A stretch of 64,000 nt of DNA from Shewanella sp. 1CM18E (GCF_023161665.1 NZ_JALNTW010000011.1:62001-126000), one strand, 5' to 3'; shown: positions 37,681 through 47,215, numbered from the stretch's first letter. Notes: a model not told the origin generated them from the sequence alone. Numbers and translations: made by a program.

Positions 37681-39051
37681 TTAAGAGCAGCAATCTCGGC
37701 GCCACCAGTTTTTAGGTAGCTTATCTAAGAACACTTTCGCCATTAGTATCGCCAGGATCACTCCAGAGGTGTAAACGATACCTGCTGGTAATAGCTCATG
37801 CTGCTCACCAATTTGTGGCATTACCACGAAGCCAAAGGTATCCACTAGGTAGTTAACCAAGATGCCAGACACTAACGCCACACCTAACACGCCACCTAAG
37901 TAGCCATATAGAGCGCGTTTACCAAGTTCCTTAGTTACCACGCCTAAGGTGGCGATGTTGGTTGCTGGACCCGCTAGCATAAACACTAATACCGCACCTG
38001 GTGACACACCCGCTAATAGTAAACCTGCTGCAATTGGCGTTGATGCCGTGGCGCAGATATACATAGGCACAGAGATCAGCACCATCACTAACATAGCTAA
38101 AATGCCATCGCCCCATTTAGCCATAAAGTCGGCTGGCACATAGGTTTGTACTAATGCCGCGAAGAATAAACCGATTAGCAACCAGATCGTTGTATCACGC
38201 ACTAAGTCCGTTGCCGCGTAATGTAAGCCTTTACCTATACGACTAATAACTGAGGTACCTTTCAACTCAGTAGCAATATCTTTAGTCGACTCACAGCAAC
38301 TGCCCGCTTCGCTATCGCTGTGGTTATGGCTGCGAGCTTGAGTCGCTGTAGCGGTTTTTTTGCTGCTACAGCAAGATGACTTTTCTGCAGTTACAGTTGC
38401 TACCTTAGACGCTTTAGTTGAGCAGCACGAAGACTTTTCGGCTTTAGATTTTTCAGCTTTAGGTGCAACAGTTTCAAGTGCTTTTTTACTGCTGCAACAA
38501 GAAGTCACCGCTGCAACTCTTGGCTCGGCTTTTTTGCTACTGCAGCATGAGCTCACAGCTTCAGCTTTAGGCTCAACCTTTTTACTGCTACAGCAAGAGG
38601 CTGCTGGTGCAGCTTTGGCGTTAGATTCTGCGGACTGACTCGCAGCTTGTTCATCATCGTCATCACGACCAACTAACAGACCTGCAACGATAGCACTGGT
38701 TACCGCGGCAATCGGTCTAACAATCGCCATAAATGGCCCTAGCAATACGTAAGAAACCGTGACTGAATCAACGCCGGTTTCAGGCGTCGACACTAAAAAT
38801 GAAGTGGTTGCCGCTTTAGAGGCGCCACTGCGGCGCAAACCAACGGCAGCGGGAATGACACCGCAAGAACATAATGGCAGCGGCGCGCCTAGCACAGCAG
38901 CTTTAACTGTGGTTTTAAAACCATGCCCACCCAGTTGCTTCTGCATCCAAGCCATAGGCACGAACATCTTCAACATGCCTGCTAACACCAAACCCAATAG
39001 TAACCATGGAGCTGACTCTAGAAACAGCTCAATAAAGTTCTCTAATAACAT
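37681..39051 (-). CDS. DUF318/ArsP-type permease with a six-fold Cys-Cys loop
   Basis: 456-residue membrane permease. Two membrane bundles (about 12-128 and 290-445) are separated by a polar loop of about 150 residues. The first bundle holds the family CSCG motif (61-64). The loop contains six Cys-Cys pairs, mostly as SCCSSKK, at residues 153, 169, 185, 209, 227 and 252, plus HNH at 242-244; another CC is at the C-terminus (RRDCC). The pairs lie in Lys/Ala/Glu-rich repeats and look like soft-metal ligands. It follows a ZntR-like regulator by 21 bases. A role in zinc-group metal or arsenic export is likely but inferred; the substrate is not proven from sequence. Confidence 0.85.
   Translation of the reverse strand: MLLENFIELFLESAPWLLLGLVLAGMLKMFVPMAWMQKQLGGHGFKTTVKAAVLGAPLPLCSCGVIPAAVGLRRSGASKAATTSFLVSTPETGVDSVTVSYVLLGPFMAIVRPIAAVTSAIVAGLLVGRDDDDEQAASQSAESNAKAAPAASCCSSKKVEPKAEAVSSCCSSKKAEPRVAAVTSCCSSKKALETVAPKAEKSKAEKSSCCSTKASKVATVTAEKSSCCSSKKTATATQARSHNHSDSEAGSCCESTKDIATELKGTSVISRIGKGLHYAATDLVRDTTIWLLIGLFFAALVQTYVPADFMAKWGDGILAMLVMVLISVPMYICATASTPIAAGLLLAGVSPGAVLVFMLAGPATNIATLGVVTKELGKRALYGYLGGVLGVALVSGILVNYLVDTFGFVVMPQIGEQHELLPAGIVYTSGVILAILMAKVFLDKLPKNWWRRDCCS
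38360..38610 (-). repeat. degenerate repeats encoding SCCSSKK units
   Basis: The DNA of the permease loop repeats an approximately 15-base unit for SCC(S/T)(S/T)KK five times with spacers of 16-24 codons, and a sixth related SCCEST follows. The copies differ mostly at third positions, so they are old or under selection for protein sequence. Confidence 0.75.
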
Positions 39052-39072
39052 AACTACTTCTCACGTGTATTT

Positions 39073-39558
39073 TTAAGTATGTGATTTATCGTTGCAGTTT
39101 TTGGTGAACTGCCGTTCGTCATGACTATGCTTATCGTTTTCACAACGGATGCTGTCGGTATTGGATTCTAATGCCTCAAGAATCGAGCAATGCTCCGCAC
39201 TTTCTGGGCCACCGCAGCAAGCTTGAGACAATCTTTGCAGCGACAACTGAAAATGGTTTAACTCAGCGATTTTTGCTTCAACGTTAGCCAGTTTGTCATC
39301 GACCATGCCTTTTACATCGGCGCAGGCCCAATTGGATTTATCCAGCTCAATCGATAACAGCTCGGTGATCTCGGCAAGGGTAAACCCCACCGCTTTGGCG
39401 CGCAGAATAAAACGCAAGCGTTCGGCATCCGCCTCGGTATAAATACGGTAACCCGACTCAGTGCGCGATGATGGCGCAAGCAAACCATGCTTTTCATAAA
39501 AGCGCAGCGTGTCAGCCTTTACTTCACATAACTGTGCAAGTTCACCAATTCGATACAT
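39073..39558 (-). CDS. ZntR-like MerR-family metal-responsive regulator
   Basis: 161-residue MerR regulator. The DNA-binding part starts MYRIGELAQLCEVKADTLRFYEKHG. The metal site matches ZntR: a Cys near 79 (NWACADVKG), the pair in SQACCGGPES, and the last Cys in HCSILEALE, predicting response to Zn, Cd or Pb. The tail is unusually His/Cys-rich (CENDKHSHDERQFTKNC), which may add metal binding. The frame opens earlier at 39600; the ATG at 39558 has GGAG upstream and fits the family. It heads an operon with the CC-loop permease and has a 20-bp-spacer promoter. Confidence 0.92.
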   Translation of the reverse strand: MYRIGELAQLCEVKADTLRFYEKHGLLAPSSRTESGYRIYTEADAERLRFILRAKAVGFTLAEITELLSIELDKSNWACADVKGMVDDKLANVEAKIAELNHFQLSLQRLSQACCGGPESAEHCSILEALESNTDSIRCENDKHSHDERQFTKNCNDKSHT

Positions 39559-39683
39559 GCTTAGCTCCAAACCTATTTGGCAATCAAGGTCGATAACCAA
39601 TACAACTTTCGCTGCAAAACCTATTAAAAAAATCAGAGATGAATAAACCCAAAAAACACCGGCTTATTCACTTCAGTCGCTAA

Positions 39684-39715
39684 AGTATAAACCTTGGAGT
39701 TGTATCCAAGGTCAA
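39684..39715 (-). promoter_or_regulatory. MerR-type promoter/operator of the zntR-like operon
   Basis: -35 TTGACC and -10 TATACT are separated by exactly 20 bases, the long spacer typical of MerR-activated promoters. Within it lies the near-perfect palindrome CTTGGATACAACTCCAAGG. It is about 125 bases upstream of the zntR-like start. Confidence 0.8.
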
Positions 39716-39942
39716 GGCTTATTCTGCACCTATATAATAAAGAAAGCTTGTTCGGTAGAACGTATTGTGAAATCGCGCAGAAAAAAACACCGCCGGAGGT
39801 AAATTTACGATAAAATACGCGCGCTGTGACGATGGGTATAAAAATTGAGGGACTTTTGGAAAGCAGTGTAGGCATTTATCGTTTGAGACTGTTCTGTTTT
39901 CCGAAAGATCCTTAAAAATAACTACTGGACCCTGTACCTACA

Positions 39943-41532
39943 ATGAATAATGCCAGACCTATTCGTCGCGCGCTGTTAAGCGTTTCAGATAAAACCGGAA
40001 TCCTAGAGTTTGCACAAGCGTTGCATGCTCAAGGTGTTGAACTACTTTCTACTGGTGGCACCGCACGCCTTCTGGCTGATAATGGTGTGCCTGTCATTGA
40101 AGTGTCAGATTATACTGGTCACCCAGAGATCATGGATGGCCGCGTTAAAACCCTGCACCCTAAAGTGCATGGCGGCATTTTAGCGCGTCGCGGTATCGAC
40201 GAAATCGTAATGGAACAAAACAATATCAAGCCTATCGACTTGGTAGCGGTTAACTTGTACCCATTCGCGGCAACTGTAGCTCAAGAAGGCTGCACGCTTG
40301 CAGACGCTATCGAGAACATCGATATCGGCGGCCCAACTATGGTTCGCTCTACTGCTAAAAACCACAAAGACACCACTATCATCGTTAACGCTAACGACTA
40401 CGGCCGCGTCATTGCCGAGATGCAAGCGAACGAAGGTAGCACCACTCTTGAAACTCGCTTTGATTTAGCGATAGCCGCATTTGAGCACACTGCTGCATAC
40501 GATGGCATGATTGCTAACTACTTCGGCACTAAAGTGCCAGCTCACAGCAAAGATGAGTGTCATGCAGATTCTAAGTTCCCACGCACTTACAACACTCAGC
40601 TAGTTAAAAAGCAAGATCTGCGCTATGGCGAAAATAGCCATCAAACAGCCGCTTTCTACGTTGATACCAACCTTGATGAAGCCTCAGTTGCTACTGCAGT
40701 TCAGCTGCAAGGTAAAGCACTTTCATACAACAACATTGCCGATACAGACTCTGCACTAGAGTGCGTAAAAGAGTTCGACGAGCCAGCATGTGTGATTGTT
40801 AAGCACGCTAACCCATGTGGTGTAGCAATTGGTGAAAACCTGCTTGAAGCTTATAACCGTGCATTCCAAACTGACCCAACATCAGCGTTCGGTGGCATCA
40901 TCGCCTTTAACGGCGAACTAGATGCAGCAACAGCAAGCGCGATTGTTGAGCGTCAGTTTGTTGAAGTGATCATTGCCCCGAAAGTGAGCCAAGCAGCACG
41001 TGATATTGTTGCCGCTAAAGCTAACGTACGCTTACTTGAATGTGGTGAGTGGGCAGCTAAGACCACCAGCCTAGATTACAAGCGCGTAAACGGTGGCTTA
41101 TTGCTGCAAGATCGCGACCAAGGCATGGTTGGCCTTAATGACGTTAAAGTAGTTTCTAAGCGTCAGCCAACAGCTGAAGAGATGAAAGACTTAATGTTCT
41201 GCTGGAAAGTAGCCAAGTTTGTTAAATCAAACGCGATTGTTTACGCCAAGAACAGCATGACTATCGGTGTCGGCGCAGGCCAAATGAGCCGCGTCTACAG
41301 TGCTAAAGTTGCTGGCATTAAAGCCGCTGACGAAGGTCTAGAAGTTCAAGACTCAGTCATGGCATCAGATGCATTCTTCCCATTCCGCGATGGTATCGAC
41401 GCTGCCGCAGCTGCTGGCATCAGTTGTATCATCCAGCCAGGCGGCTCTATCCGCGATGAAGAGATCATCGCAGCGGCAGACGAGCACGGCATGGCAATGG
41501 TATTTACCGGTATGCGTCACTTCCGTCATTAA
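39943..41532 (+). CDS. purH: bifunctional purine biosynthesis protein PurH
   Basis: 529-residue fusion of IMP cyclohydrolase (N-terminal MGS-like domain: [30 protein letters not shown]) and AICAR transformylase (KHANPCG near 287, [32 protein letters not shown]), the last two steps to IMP. Its length equals that of E. coli PurH. It precedes purD in the same direction, as in many gammaproteobacteria, but here with a 184-base structured gap. Its leader (39850-39890) contains a weak stem (GGAAAGCAG/CTGTTTTCC); a clear PurR box was not found. Confidence 0.97.
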   Translation: MNNARPIRRALLSVSDKTGILEFAQALHAQGVELLSTGGTARLLADNGVPVIEVSDYTGHPEIMDGRVKTLHPKVHGGILARRGIDEIVMEQNNIKPIDLVAVNLYPFAATVAQEGCTLADAIENIDIGGPTMVRSTAKNHKDTTIIVNANDYGRVIAEMQANEGSTTLETRFDLAIAAFEHTAAYDGMIANYFGTKVPAHSKDECHADSKFPRTYNTQLVKKQDLRYGENSHQTAAFYVDTNLDEASVATAVQLQGKALSYNNIADTDSALECVKEFDEPACVIVKHANPCGVAIGENLLEAYNRAFQTDPTSAFGGIIAFNGELDAATASAIVERQFVEVIIAPKVSQAARDIVAAKANVRLLECGEWAAKTTSLDYKRVNGGLLLQDRDQGMVGLNDVKVVSKRQPTAEEMKDLMFCWKVAKFVKSNAIVYAKNSMTIGVGAGQMSRVYSAKVAGIKAADEGLEVQDSVMASDAFFPFRDGIDAAAAAGISCIIQPGGSIRDEEIIAAADEHGMAMVFTGMRHFRH

Positions 41533-41615
41533 TTTATATGAAGCTTTAGGTTTTAGGTCCTTAGGAATCTTACCTCAAGCTTCTAAAAATTGATTTTTAA
41601 CGTTTAGCGCAAAGT

Positions 41616-41693
41616 CATCGGTTATTGAACAAAGAAAACACACGGAATGTATGCCAATACATGAGTATGTTTGATGCAGTTCAAGGACCGATG
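41616..41693. repeat. 78-base nested inverted repeat between purH and purD
   Basis: Outer arms CATCGGTTATTGAAC (41616-41630) and GTTCAAGGACCGATG (41679-41693) pair at 13 of 15 positions. Inside is a perfect ATGTAT/ATACAT stem (41647-41652, 41657-41662). It has the size of a small non-autonomous repeat or a folded RNA leader. Confidence 0.75.
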
Positions 41694-41716
41694 AAGAAGC
41701 GATTAAGGATTAAAAA

Positions 41717-43018
41717 ATGAAAGTATTGATTATTGGCGGCGGCGGTCGCGAACATGCATTGGCGTGGAAGGCTGCACAATCAACGCAAGTTGAAACTGTT
41801 TTTGTAGCACCAGGTAACGCTGGCACTGCACTAGAGCCAAAGCTTGAAAACGTGGCGATTAATGTTGAAGAGATCTCAGCGTTAGTGGCATTTGCCGAAG
41901 AGCAAAAAGTGGCTATCACCATTGTTGGCCCAGAAGTGCCATTGGCGCTAGGCGTAGTTGATGCCTTTAATGAAGCAGGCCTGCCTATCTTTGGTCCAAC
42001 CAAAGGTGCTGCGCAGTTAGAGTCTTCTAAAGCTTTCACTAAAGACTTTTTAGCTCGTCACGATATTCCAACGGCAGCTTACTCAAACTTTACTGAGATT
42101 GAGCCAGCTAAAGCCTATGTTAAGCAAGTGACTGGCTTAACGGGTTTCCCTATCGTGATTAAGGCTGACGGCCTCGCGGCAGGTAAAGGCGTGATCATCG
42201 CCGCAGATCAAAGTGAAGCTGATGCTGCGATTGAAGATATGCTGGCGGGCAACAAGTTTGGTGAAGCGGGCTCTCGCGTGGTTGTCGAAGAGTTCCTTAC
42301 TGGCGAAGAAGCCAGCTTCATTGTGATGGTAGACGGTAAGAATATTCTAGCAATGGCCACCAGCCAAGATCATAAAGCCCGTGATAACGGCGATCATGGT
42401 CCAAACACTGGCGGTATGGGCGCGTACTCTCCAGCGCCAGTTGTTACCCAAGCGGTTCACGACTGGACTATTGAGCATGTGATTCGCCCAACTGTTGATG
42501 GCATGGCAGCTGAAGGTAATGTTTACACAGGTTTCTTATACGCAGGCTTGATGATTGCACCGGATGGCAGCGCCAAAGTACTTGAGTACAACTGCCGCTT
42601 TGGCGACCCAGAAACTCAACCCATTATGATGCGTCTTAAATCTGATCTGGTGGAGCTTTGCCTAGCATCGACCCGCGGCGAGCTTGATCAAGTGACCGCT
42701 GAGTTTGATGCACGCGCTGCTGTAGGTGTAGTACTTGCTGCAGGCGGCTACCCTGATGCATACCGCAAGCACGATGTGATTGATGGTCTGTCTCTTGGTA
42801 ATCACGACGCTAAAGTGTTCCATGCGGGTACTAGTATGCAAGACGGTCACGTAGTGACGAACGGCGGCCGCGTATTATGCGCAACAGCACTAGGTAATAC
42901 AGTGACCGAAGCACAGCAAGCAGCCTATAGCTTAGTTGATGCAATTCACTGGGATGATGTCTACTTTAGAACTGACATCGCTTACCGTGCGATAGCTCGT
43001 GAAAACGGCGAAGGTTAA
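41717..43018 (+). CDS. purD: phosphoribosylamine-glycine ligase PurD
   Basis: 433-residue ATP-grasp enzyme forming GAR in step two of purine synthesis. It starts MKVLIIGGGGREHALAWKA, then GPTKGAAQLESSKAFTKDF, KADGLAAGKGVIIA, the ATP-grasp SFIVMVDG and QDHKARDNGDHGPNTGGMGAYSPAP, ending with YNCRFGDPETQ. Complete. Downstream of purH and the inverted repeat; a strong terminator follows. Confidence 0.97.
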   Translation: MKVLIIGGGGREHALAWKAAQSTQVETVFVAPGNAGTALEPKLENVAINVEEISALVAFAEEQKVAITIVGPEVPLALGVVDAFNEAGLPIFGPTKGAAQLESSKAFTKDFLARHDIPTAAYSNFTEIEPAKAYVKQVTGLTGFPIVIKADGLAAGKGVIIAADQSEADAAIEDMLAGNKFGEAGSRVVVEEFLTGEEASFIVMVDGKNILAMATSQDHKARDNGDHGPNTGGMGAYSPAPVVTQAVHDWTIEHVIRPTVDGMAAEGNVYTGFLYAGLMIAPDGSAKVLEYNCRFGDPETQPIMMRLKSDLVELCLASTRGELDQVTAEFDARAAVGVVLAAGGYPDAYRKHDVIDGLSLGNHDAKVFHAGTSMQDGHVVTNGGRVLCATALGNTVTEAQQAAYSLVDAIHWDDVYFRTDIAYRAIARENGEG

Positions 43019-43042
43019 TAGCCTCTTCATTAGCGAGTGAAT

Positions 43043-43072
43043 CTAAGAGCCCTGTTAATTCAGGGCTTTTTT
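43043..43072 (+). terminator. terminator of purD
   Basis: AGCCCTG (43048-43054) pairs with CAGGGCT (43061-43067), followed by a T-run. Confidence 0.88.
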
Positions 43073-43349
43073 ATGTCTGCTATGTCGCTCCCTCCCTAAA
43101 TACTCATACGCCAAACTGCAGAACCGGTGGCTTCGCTTATTCTCTGTTGATAGCCCCTACTCCCGCAGTCAGCTTGCAAACCAATATCAACTAATCGGCA
43201 TTTTTGTGATCTATGCAGCACAAAAGCGTGACTTGAAAGTGCATGCTAAATCCAGCAGCAATAGATCCACGTAAATTAGAAAGAGAAATATTAAGCAGAG
43301 TGAATCGATACATTGCCAAGAATTAAACTTAACAAACTGGGGTTAGACA
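43073..43349. other. intergenic region upstream of the 72-codon gene
   Basis: No gene or clear repeat seen; it should hold the promoter of the small gene that follows. Confidence 0.4.
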
Positions 43350-43568
43350 ATGAAATATTCAGTAAGCGATCTTATCTACCAAGGCGAAACATCTGGTGTA
43401 CATAACTGGGACACACTGTCAGGTTCCTCTTTTTACTGGCACCCAGATTGGCTGCATATCGCCGAAGATATGACAGGTCATAACGCCGCTGCACACATAG
43501 AACCCGCTGCCGACAAAGCCACAAAAAACGAAGCGGCTGAAGCCATAGTTAAACACCTTAATAAGTAA
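43350..43568 (+). CDS. small protein of unknown function
   Basis: 72 residues, no signal peptide or membrane segment. The first half is aromatic-rich (NWDTLSGSSFYWHPDWLHIAED); the second is an Ala/Glu/Lys-rich helix (AADKATKNEAAEAIVKHLNK). GGGGTT precedes the ATG by about seven bases. I do not recognise the family. The ribosome site and normal composition suggest a real gene. Convergent with the SDR gene 20 bases away. Confidence 0.6.
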   Translation: MKYSVSDLIYQGETSGVHNWDTLSGSSFYWHPDWLHIAEDMTGHNAAAHIEPAADKATKNEAAEAIVKHLNK

Positions 43569-43588
43569 AACAGTTAGTTAGCCTTGAA

Positions 43589-44428
43589 TTAACTACCAGA
43601 ATCTATCGCCCTACGTGCTATCTTATCAATTAAGCTGGGGGCGATAATCTTAAACCAACGCCCAACTCGCCCTCGTAACGAAGTCACTAACAAACGCTGC
43701 CGCTTAGCAATTACCGGTAGCATCATATTTGCGCACTGCTCTGCGGTCATAATCTTACTTTCTTGCATTGGTGTATCGCCCAAAGGTTTACCCTGCTCAT
43801 CAAGCGCACGTTTATGGATTTCACTGACAACAAAGTCTGGGCAAATAACCGTTACCGCAACCTTGTCATCGCTGAGTTCAATCCGCAGGGAATCAAAAAA
43901 GCCAATCATGGCGTGCTTAGAGGCCGCATAGCCAGAACGTGTTGGCACACCTGTCATTCCTGCTAACGAGGCAACAGCAACGATTTGCCCTTGGGTTTGC
44001 TTAAGATAAGGAATGGCTGCATGGGTAAGATAGGCTGGACCTAAATAATTAACCTGCATAATTTGCGATAAAACGCTTAAGTCTTCTAGTTCATCAAAGC
44101 GCGACCACATGGTCATACCCGCGTTATTGATTAAGATATCTAACTTTGAAAACTTGTCGATACAGGCCTTAATTAAGCCGCAACATTGACTTTGAACGGC
44201 CACATCAGCGACATGCACTAGCGGTGGATTCCCCAATAGCGTCAACTCTGCCGCTAAACTATTAAGTCGCTCAAGATTACGCGCACTTATCACTAAGTGA
44301 CAATCAAACAGTGCTAAGGCCAAAGCTAATGCGCGACCAATGCCTTCAGACGCGCCAGTAATAACAATGACCTTACCAGTTAACTTACTTACTAGTTCAT
44401 CATTGAGGAGCTGATTAGTATACGGCAT
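43589..44428 (-). CDS. short-chain dehydrogenase/reductase
   Basis: 279-residue classical SDR. The nucleotide loop is TGASEGIG at about 24-31, with NNAG near 102, the catalytic Ser in VASLAGMTG and YAASK (Tyr-x3-Lys) near 171-175. ARN after the second strand suggests NADP preference (weak inference). The C-terminal basic region (RGRVGRWFKIIAPSLIDKIARRAI) could touch the membrane. The substrate is unknown. Confidence 0.88.
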   Translation of the reverse strand: MPYTNQLLNDELVSKLTGKVIVITGASEGIGRALALALALFDCHLVISARNLERLNSLAAELTLLGNPPLVHVADVAVQSQCCGLIKACIDKFSKLDILINNAGMTMWSRFDELEDLSVLSQIMQVNYLGPAYLTHAAIPYLKQTQGQIVAVASLAGMTGVPTRSGYAASKHAMIGFFDSLRIELSDDKVAVTVICPDFVVSEIHKRALDEQGKPLGDTPMQESKIMTAEQCANMMLPVIAKRQRLLVTSLRGRVGRWFKIIAPSLIDKIARRAIDSGS

Positions 44429-44494
44429 GGTGATCTACGCTCGGTTAATTATGGATAACCATCAACCTCACATATTAATCACTCAAGCGCAAAT

Positions 44495-47050
44495 TTAGGC
44501 AATCGACTGCTCTAACAATACCTCGTATTTATAACTATTGAGAGGCTGAGGCCGACCAATGCCGTAACCTTGGGCATAATTAACCCCGATAATTTCAAGT
44601 TTGTCGATAATCTCTTGGTTTTCAACAAATTCTGCCACTGTCTCAATCCCCATCACTCGGCAAACATCACTGACCGACTTTACGATAGCGTAATCTTTGG
44701 CGTTACTCGCCAAGTGCTTCACAAAGCAGCCGTCTATTTTTACGTAGTCTACTGGCATCTCTTTTAAATAGCCGTAAGAGGCAAAGCCACTACCAAAGTC
44801 GTCAAGAGCGAATGCAAAACCACGCTTACGCAGTTCAAATAACATTTTCATCGCTCGGCTATGATTTTGAATTGCACTGGTTTCGGTAATTTCAAAACAC
44901 ACACAGCTACTTGGTATGCCAAAACGGGCTTGTTGCTGCAAGATATAATTAACCATGCCCTCAGCACCAAGACTATTGCCAGACAAATTAATCGATAAAC
45001 AGTGGTCGTTCCAGACCTGCTCGTTTAACGACAGCCATAAAAAGGCTTTTCGGATAACCTCTTTATCCACCTCTACAATCAACTTGAATCGCTCGGCAGC
45101 AGCAATAAATTGTGCTGGCGGTAATACCCGCCCAGAGGCGTCTTGGATCCGCAACAAAATTTCCATTCGTTGACGGTGACTATGGGAAGAAAGCCGTTTG
45201 ATTTTTTGGTAGTACAGGATCAGCTCGTTATTTTCGATAGCCTGTACAATACGCAAAGCCCAAGCCGGTGCATTACGTTGGGAACTAAGCTCTCTATCAC
45301 GACTGTCATAAAAATGTATTTGATTGCTGCCCTTCTTCTTTGCTGCCAAACAAGCAACATTGGCATCTTTTAGCAGTTCGCAAACATCATCAATATCACG
45401 TAAACGCGCGAGCGCCACGCCAACACTCACTCCAACTCGATAACTGGTTCCTTTGTCTGTGATGACTTGGCTATGAATACTGGCAATAATTCGCTTGGTT
45501 AACTTAGCGATCTCTAGTGCTGAGGTATCTTTTATGACAAAACAAAATTCGTCCCCTCCCAAACGCCCCAATAGCTCATTTTGACTGAGACAAGCTTCTA
45601 ACGCTTTTGCCACTTGGCACAGCATTTTGTCACCAACAGCAAAGCCTAAAGATTCATTAATCAATTTAAACTGCTCAAGATCTAAATACACAGCTGCCAG
45701 TGATTTTGTCCCTTCGATATAGCTAGGCAAACGTTCTTCAAAAGCGGTTCGATTTAGCAGACCTGTGACTCTATCAAAATGCACACTTCGCTTGAGCTGG
45801 CGCACCAATAGCATTTCTCGAGTGGTATCTTTTATCACTAAAACGGCACCTACAACCTGCCCTGAATGGCTAGTTAAGTTACTCAGTGTGCCACTCATCA
45901 ATTTCGACGGACTTGAGCTAATCGTTAATGGCAGGGACTTTTGTGCAAGATCACCACTTTGCATAAAGCCTGTCACTCTCTGCGTTATTCCTTGGTTAAT
46001 ACCCAAAAGCACATCGGGACTTTTACCAATAGCTTGCTGATTAGCGCATTGTAATAAACGCTCTGCATACGCATTGATATAGGTAACATTAGCGTTAATA
46101 TCTGTCAGTATTACCGCTTCTGAAATTGCGGCTAACGTGATCTTGGAATGATGCTCATGCTGATAAATGTCTTGTAAAAAGTTATTAATGCCGCTGGTTA
46201 ACGGGGTAAATTGTTTCACCCCTTGGTTATGTATTTGCACAAGCTCAGCTGACTTTGGATCTAAACTGGCAAACTCTGCGGTTAATTTCTTAAATGGTTT
46301 TACTAGGCCTAAACGCAGCCAAAATAAGCCTGCTATTTGCAAAATAATAAACAGCAAGAATATAGCGAGACTCAACAGTGTGTACTCCTGCTCCATTTTC
46401 AAAATTAATGGATTAGAAAATGACACTTTCAAGTGTGCAGGGGCTGTACCGAGTGAGGCAGGTAAATTGAGCTCTGCAATCGTTGCATCGCCGAATTTAT
46501 ATAAATTGCTCGTTGGAGCGCCTTGTAGAACTTCAATATTGGTCACAAAGTTAATTAACCCAAGTGACTCGAAGTACTCAGCAGTTAACTGAGAAGTAAA
46601 AATTAATTCCTCCCCTAAATGCTGACCAGACTTAGTTGCAATAAAAAATGCCTGTCCCAGTGAAGGAGAAAAATAGATCCCCCTTTTGATACTTCGTGGG
46701 CTTAGATAGGTAAAAGGGTTGTTCTTTTTAAGCTCACTTCCATCTATTCGACTTAAGTGATTGCCTGTTTGTAAAAATACTTGAGTGTCGTTAAATAGCT
46801 CACCACTGCTCCACACTTGATTAGACAATGTAGTCGCAGCGCTGTACTCAGTAGAATCAATAGTCAACTGAAAGTGATCTAAGTCGTTGGTTATTTGTGA
46901 TTCAATGCTTATTATATATTTTTCGATAGCGTTGGTTCGAACAACTTCTATCTCACCACGTAACCAGGTTATGCCTGTTAAGAAAACAGCAACAAGCAAA
47001 GGGACACAGACACCGAAGGTAACCAATACAATTTTTTTTCCAATTTGCAT
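44495..47050 (-). CDS. membrane GGDEF-EAL protein with altered EAL signature
   Basis: 851-residue cyclic-di-GMP protein. An N-terminal helix (about 7-28), a periplasmic sensor (about 30-220), a second helix (about 226-248), a linker, a PAS domain (about 295-415), GGDEF at 498-502 without an RxxD inhibitory site, and an EAL domain whose signature reads EIL (630-632, MEILLRI). Other EAL landmarks remain: SINLSGNSL, CFEITET, ALDDFGSG, VKIDG and VAEFVEN. Catalysis by the EAL half is therefore possible but less certain. It starts about 290 bases from the divergent spondin-type genes. Confidence 0.9.
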   Translation of the reverse strand: MQIGKKIVLVTFGVCVPLLVAVFLTGITWLRGEIEVVRTNAIEKYIISIESQITNDLDHFQLTIDSTEYSAATTLSNQVWSSGELFNDTQVFLQTGNHLSRIDGSELKKNNPFTYLSPRSIKRGIYFSPSLGQAFFIATKSGQHLGEELIFTSQLTAEYFESLGLINFVTNIEVLQGAPTSNLYKFGDATIAELNLPASLGTAPAHLKVSFSNPLILKMEQEYTLLSLAIFLLFIILQIAGLFWLRLGLVKPFKKLTAEFASLDPKSAELVQIHNQGVKQFTPLTSGINNFLQDIYQHEHHSKITLAAISEAVILTDINANVTYINAYAERLLQCANQQAIGKSPDVLLGINQGITQRVTGFMQSGDLAQKSLPLTISSSPSKLMSGTLSNLTSHSGQVVGAVLVIKDTTREMLLVRQLKRSVHFDRVTGLLNRTAFEERLPSYIEGTKSLAAVYLDLEQFKLINESLGFAVGDKMLCQVAKALEACLSQNELLGRLGGDEFCFVIKDTSALEIAKLTKRIIASIHSQVITDKGTSYRVGVSVGVALARLRDIDDVCELLKDANVACLAAKKKGSNQIHFYDSRDRELSSQRNAPAWALRIVQAIENNELILYYQKIKRLSSHSHRQRMEILLRIQDASGRVLPPAQFIAAAERFKLIVEVDKEVIRKAFLWLSLNEQVWNDHCLSINLSGNSLGAEGMVNYILQQQARFGIPSSCVCFEITETSAIQNHSRAMKMLFELRKRGFAFALDDFGSGFASYGYLKEMPVDYVKIDGCFVKHLASNAKDYAIVKSVSDVCRVMGIETVAEFVENQEIIDKLEIIGVNYAQGYGIGRPQPLNSYKYEVLLEQSIA

Positions 47051-47201
47051 CTTAGGACAACTTCTCTAATTCAAAACCAGCCAAACTCTGGCTACTACTT
47101 GGTTTGCGCTAGCAAAGTACCCCATTTTGCAACAGATAACACCTACCTTTTAAACAGCCGTTTATAAAAGCGACAACCTAGCCACGCTTACTCAAAAATA
47201 T

Positions 47202-47215
47202 TGTAAAGATTTACA
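47202..47215. promoter_or_regulatory. perfect 14-base palindrome upstream of the spondin genes
   Basis: TGTAAA-GA-TTTACA lies 127 bases before the first spondin-domain gene. It could be an operator; the downstream OmpR-type regulator is a candidate binder by position only. Confidence 0.45.

Noticed and set aside
39633..39875. 80-codon minus-strand frame upstream of the zntR-like gene
   Set aside because: It covers the MerR-type promoter and operator, has no recognisable domain, and the promoter reading explains this stretch better.
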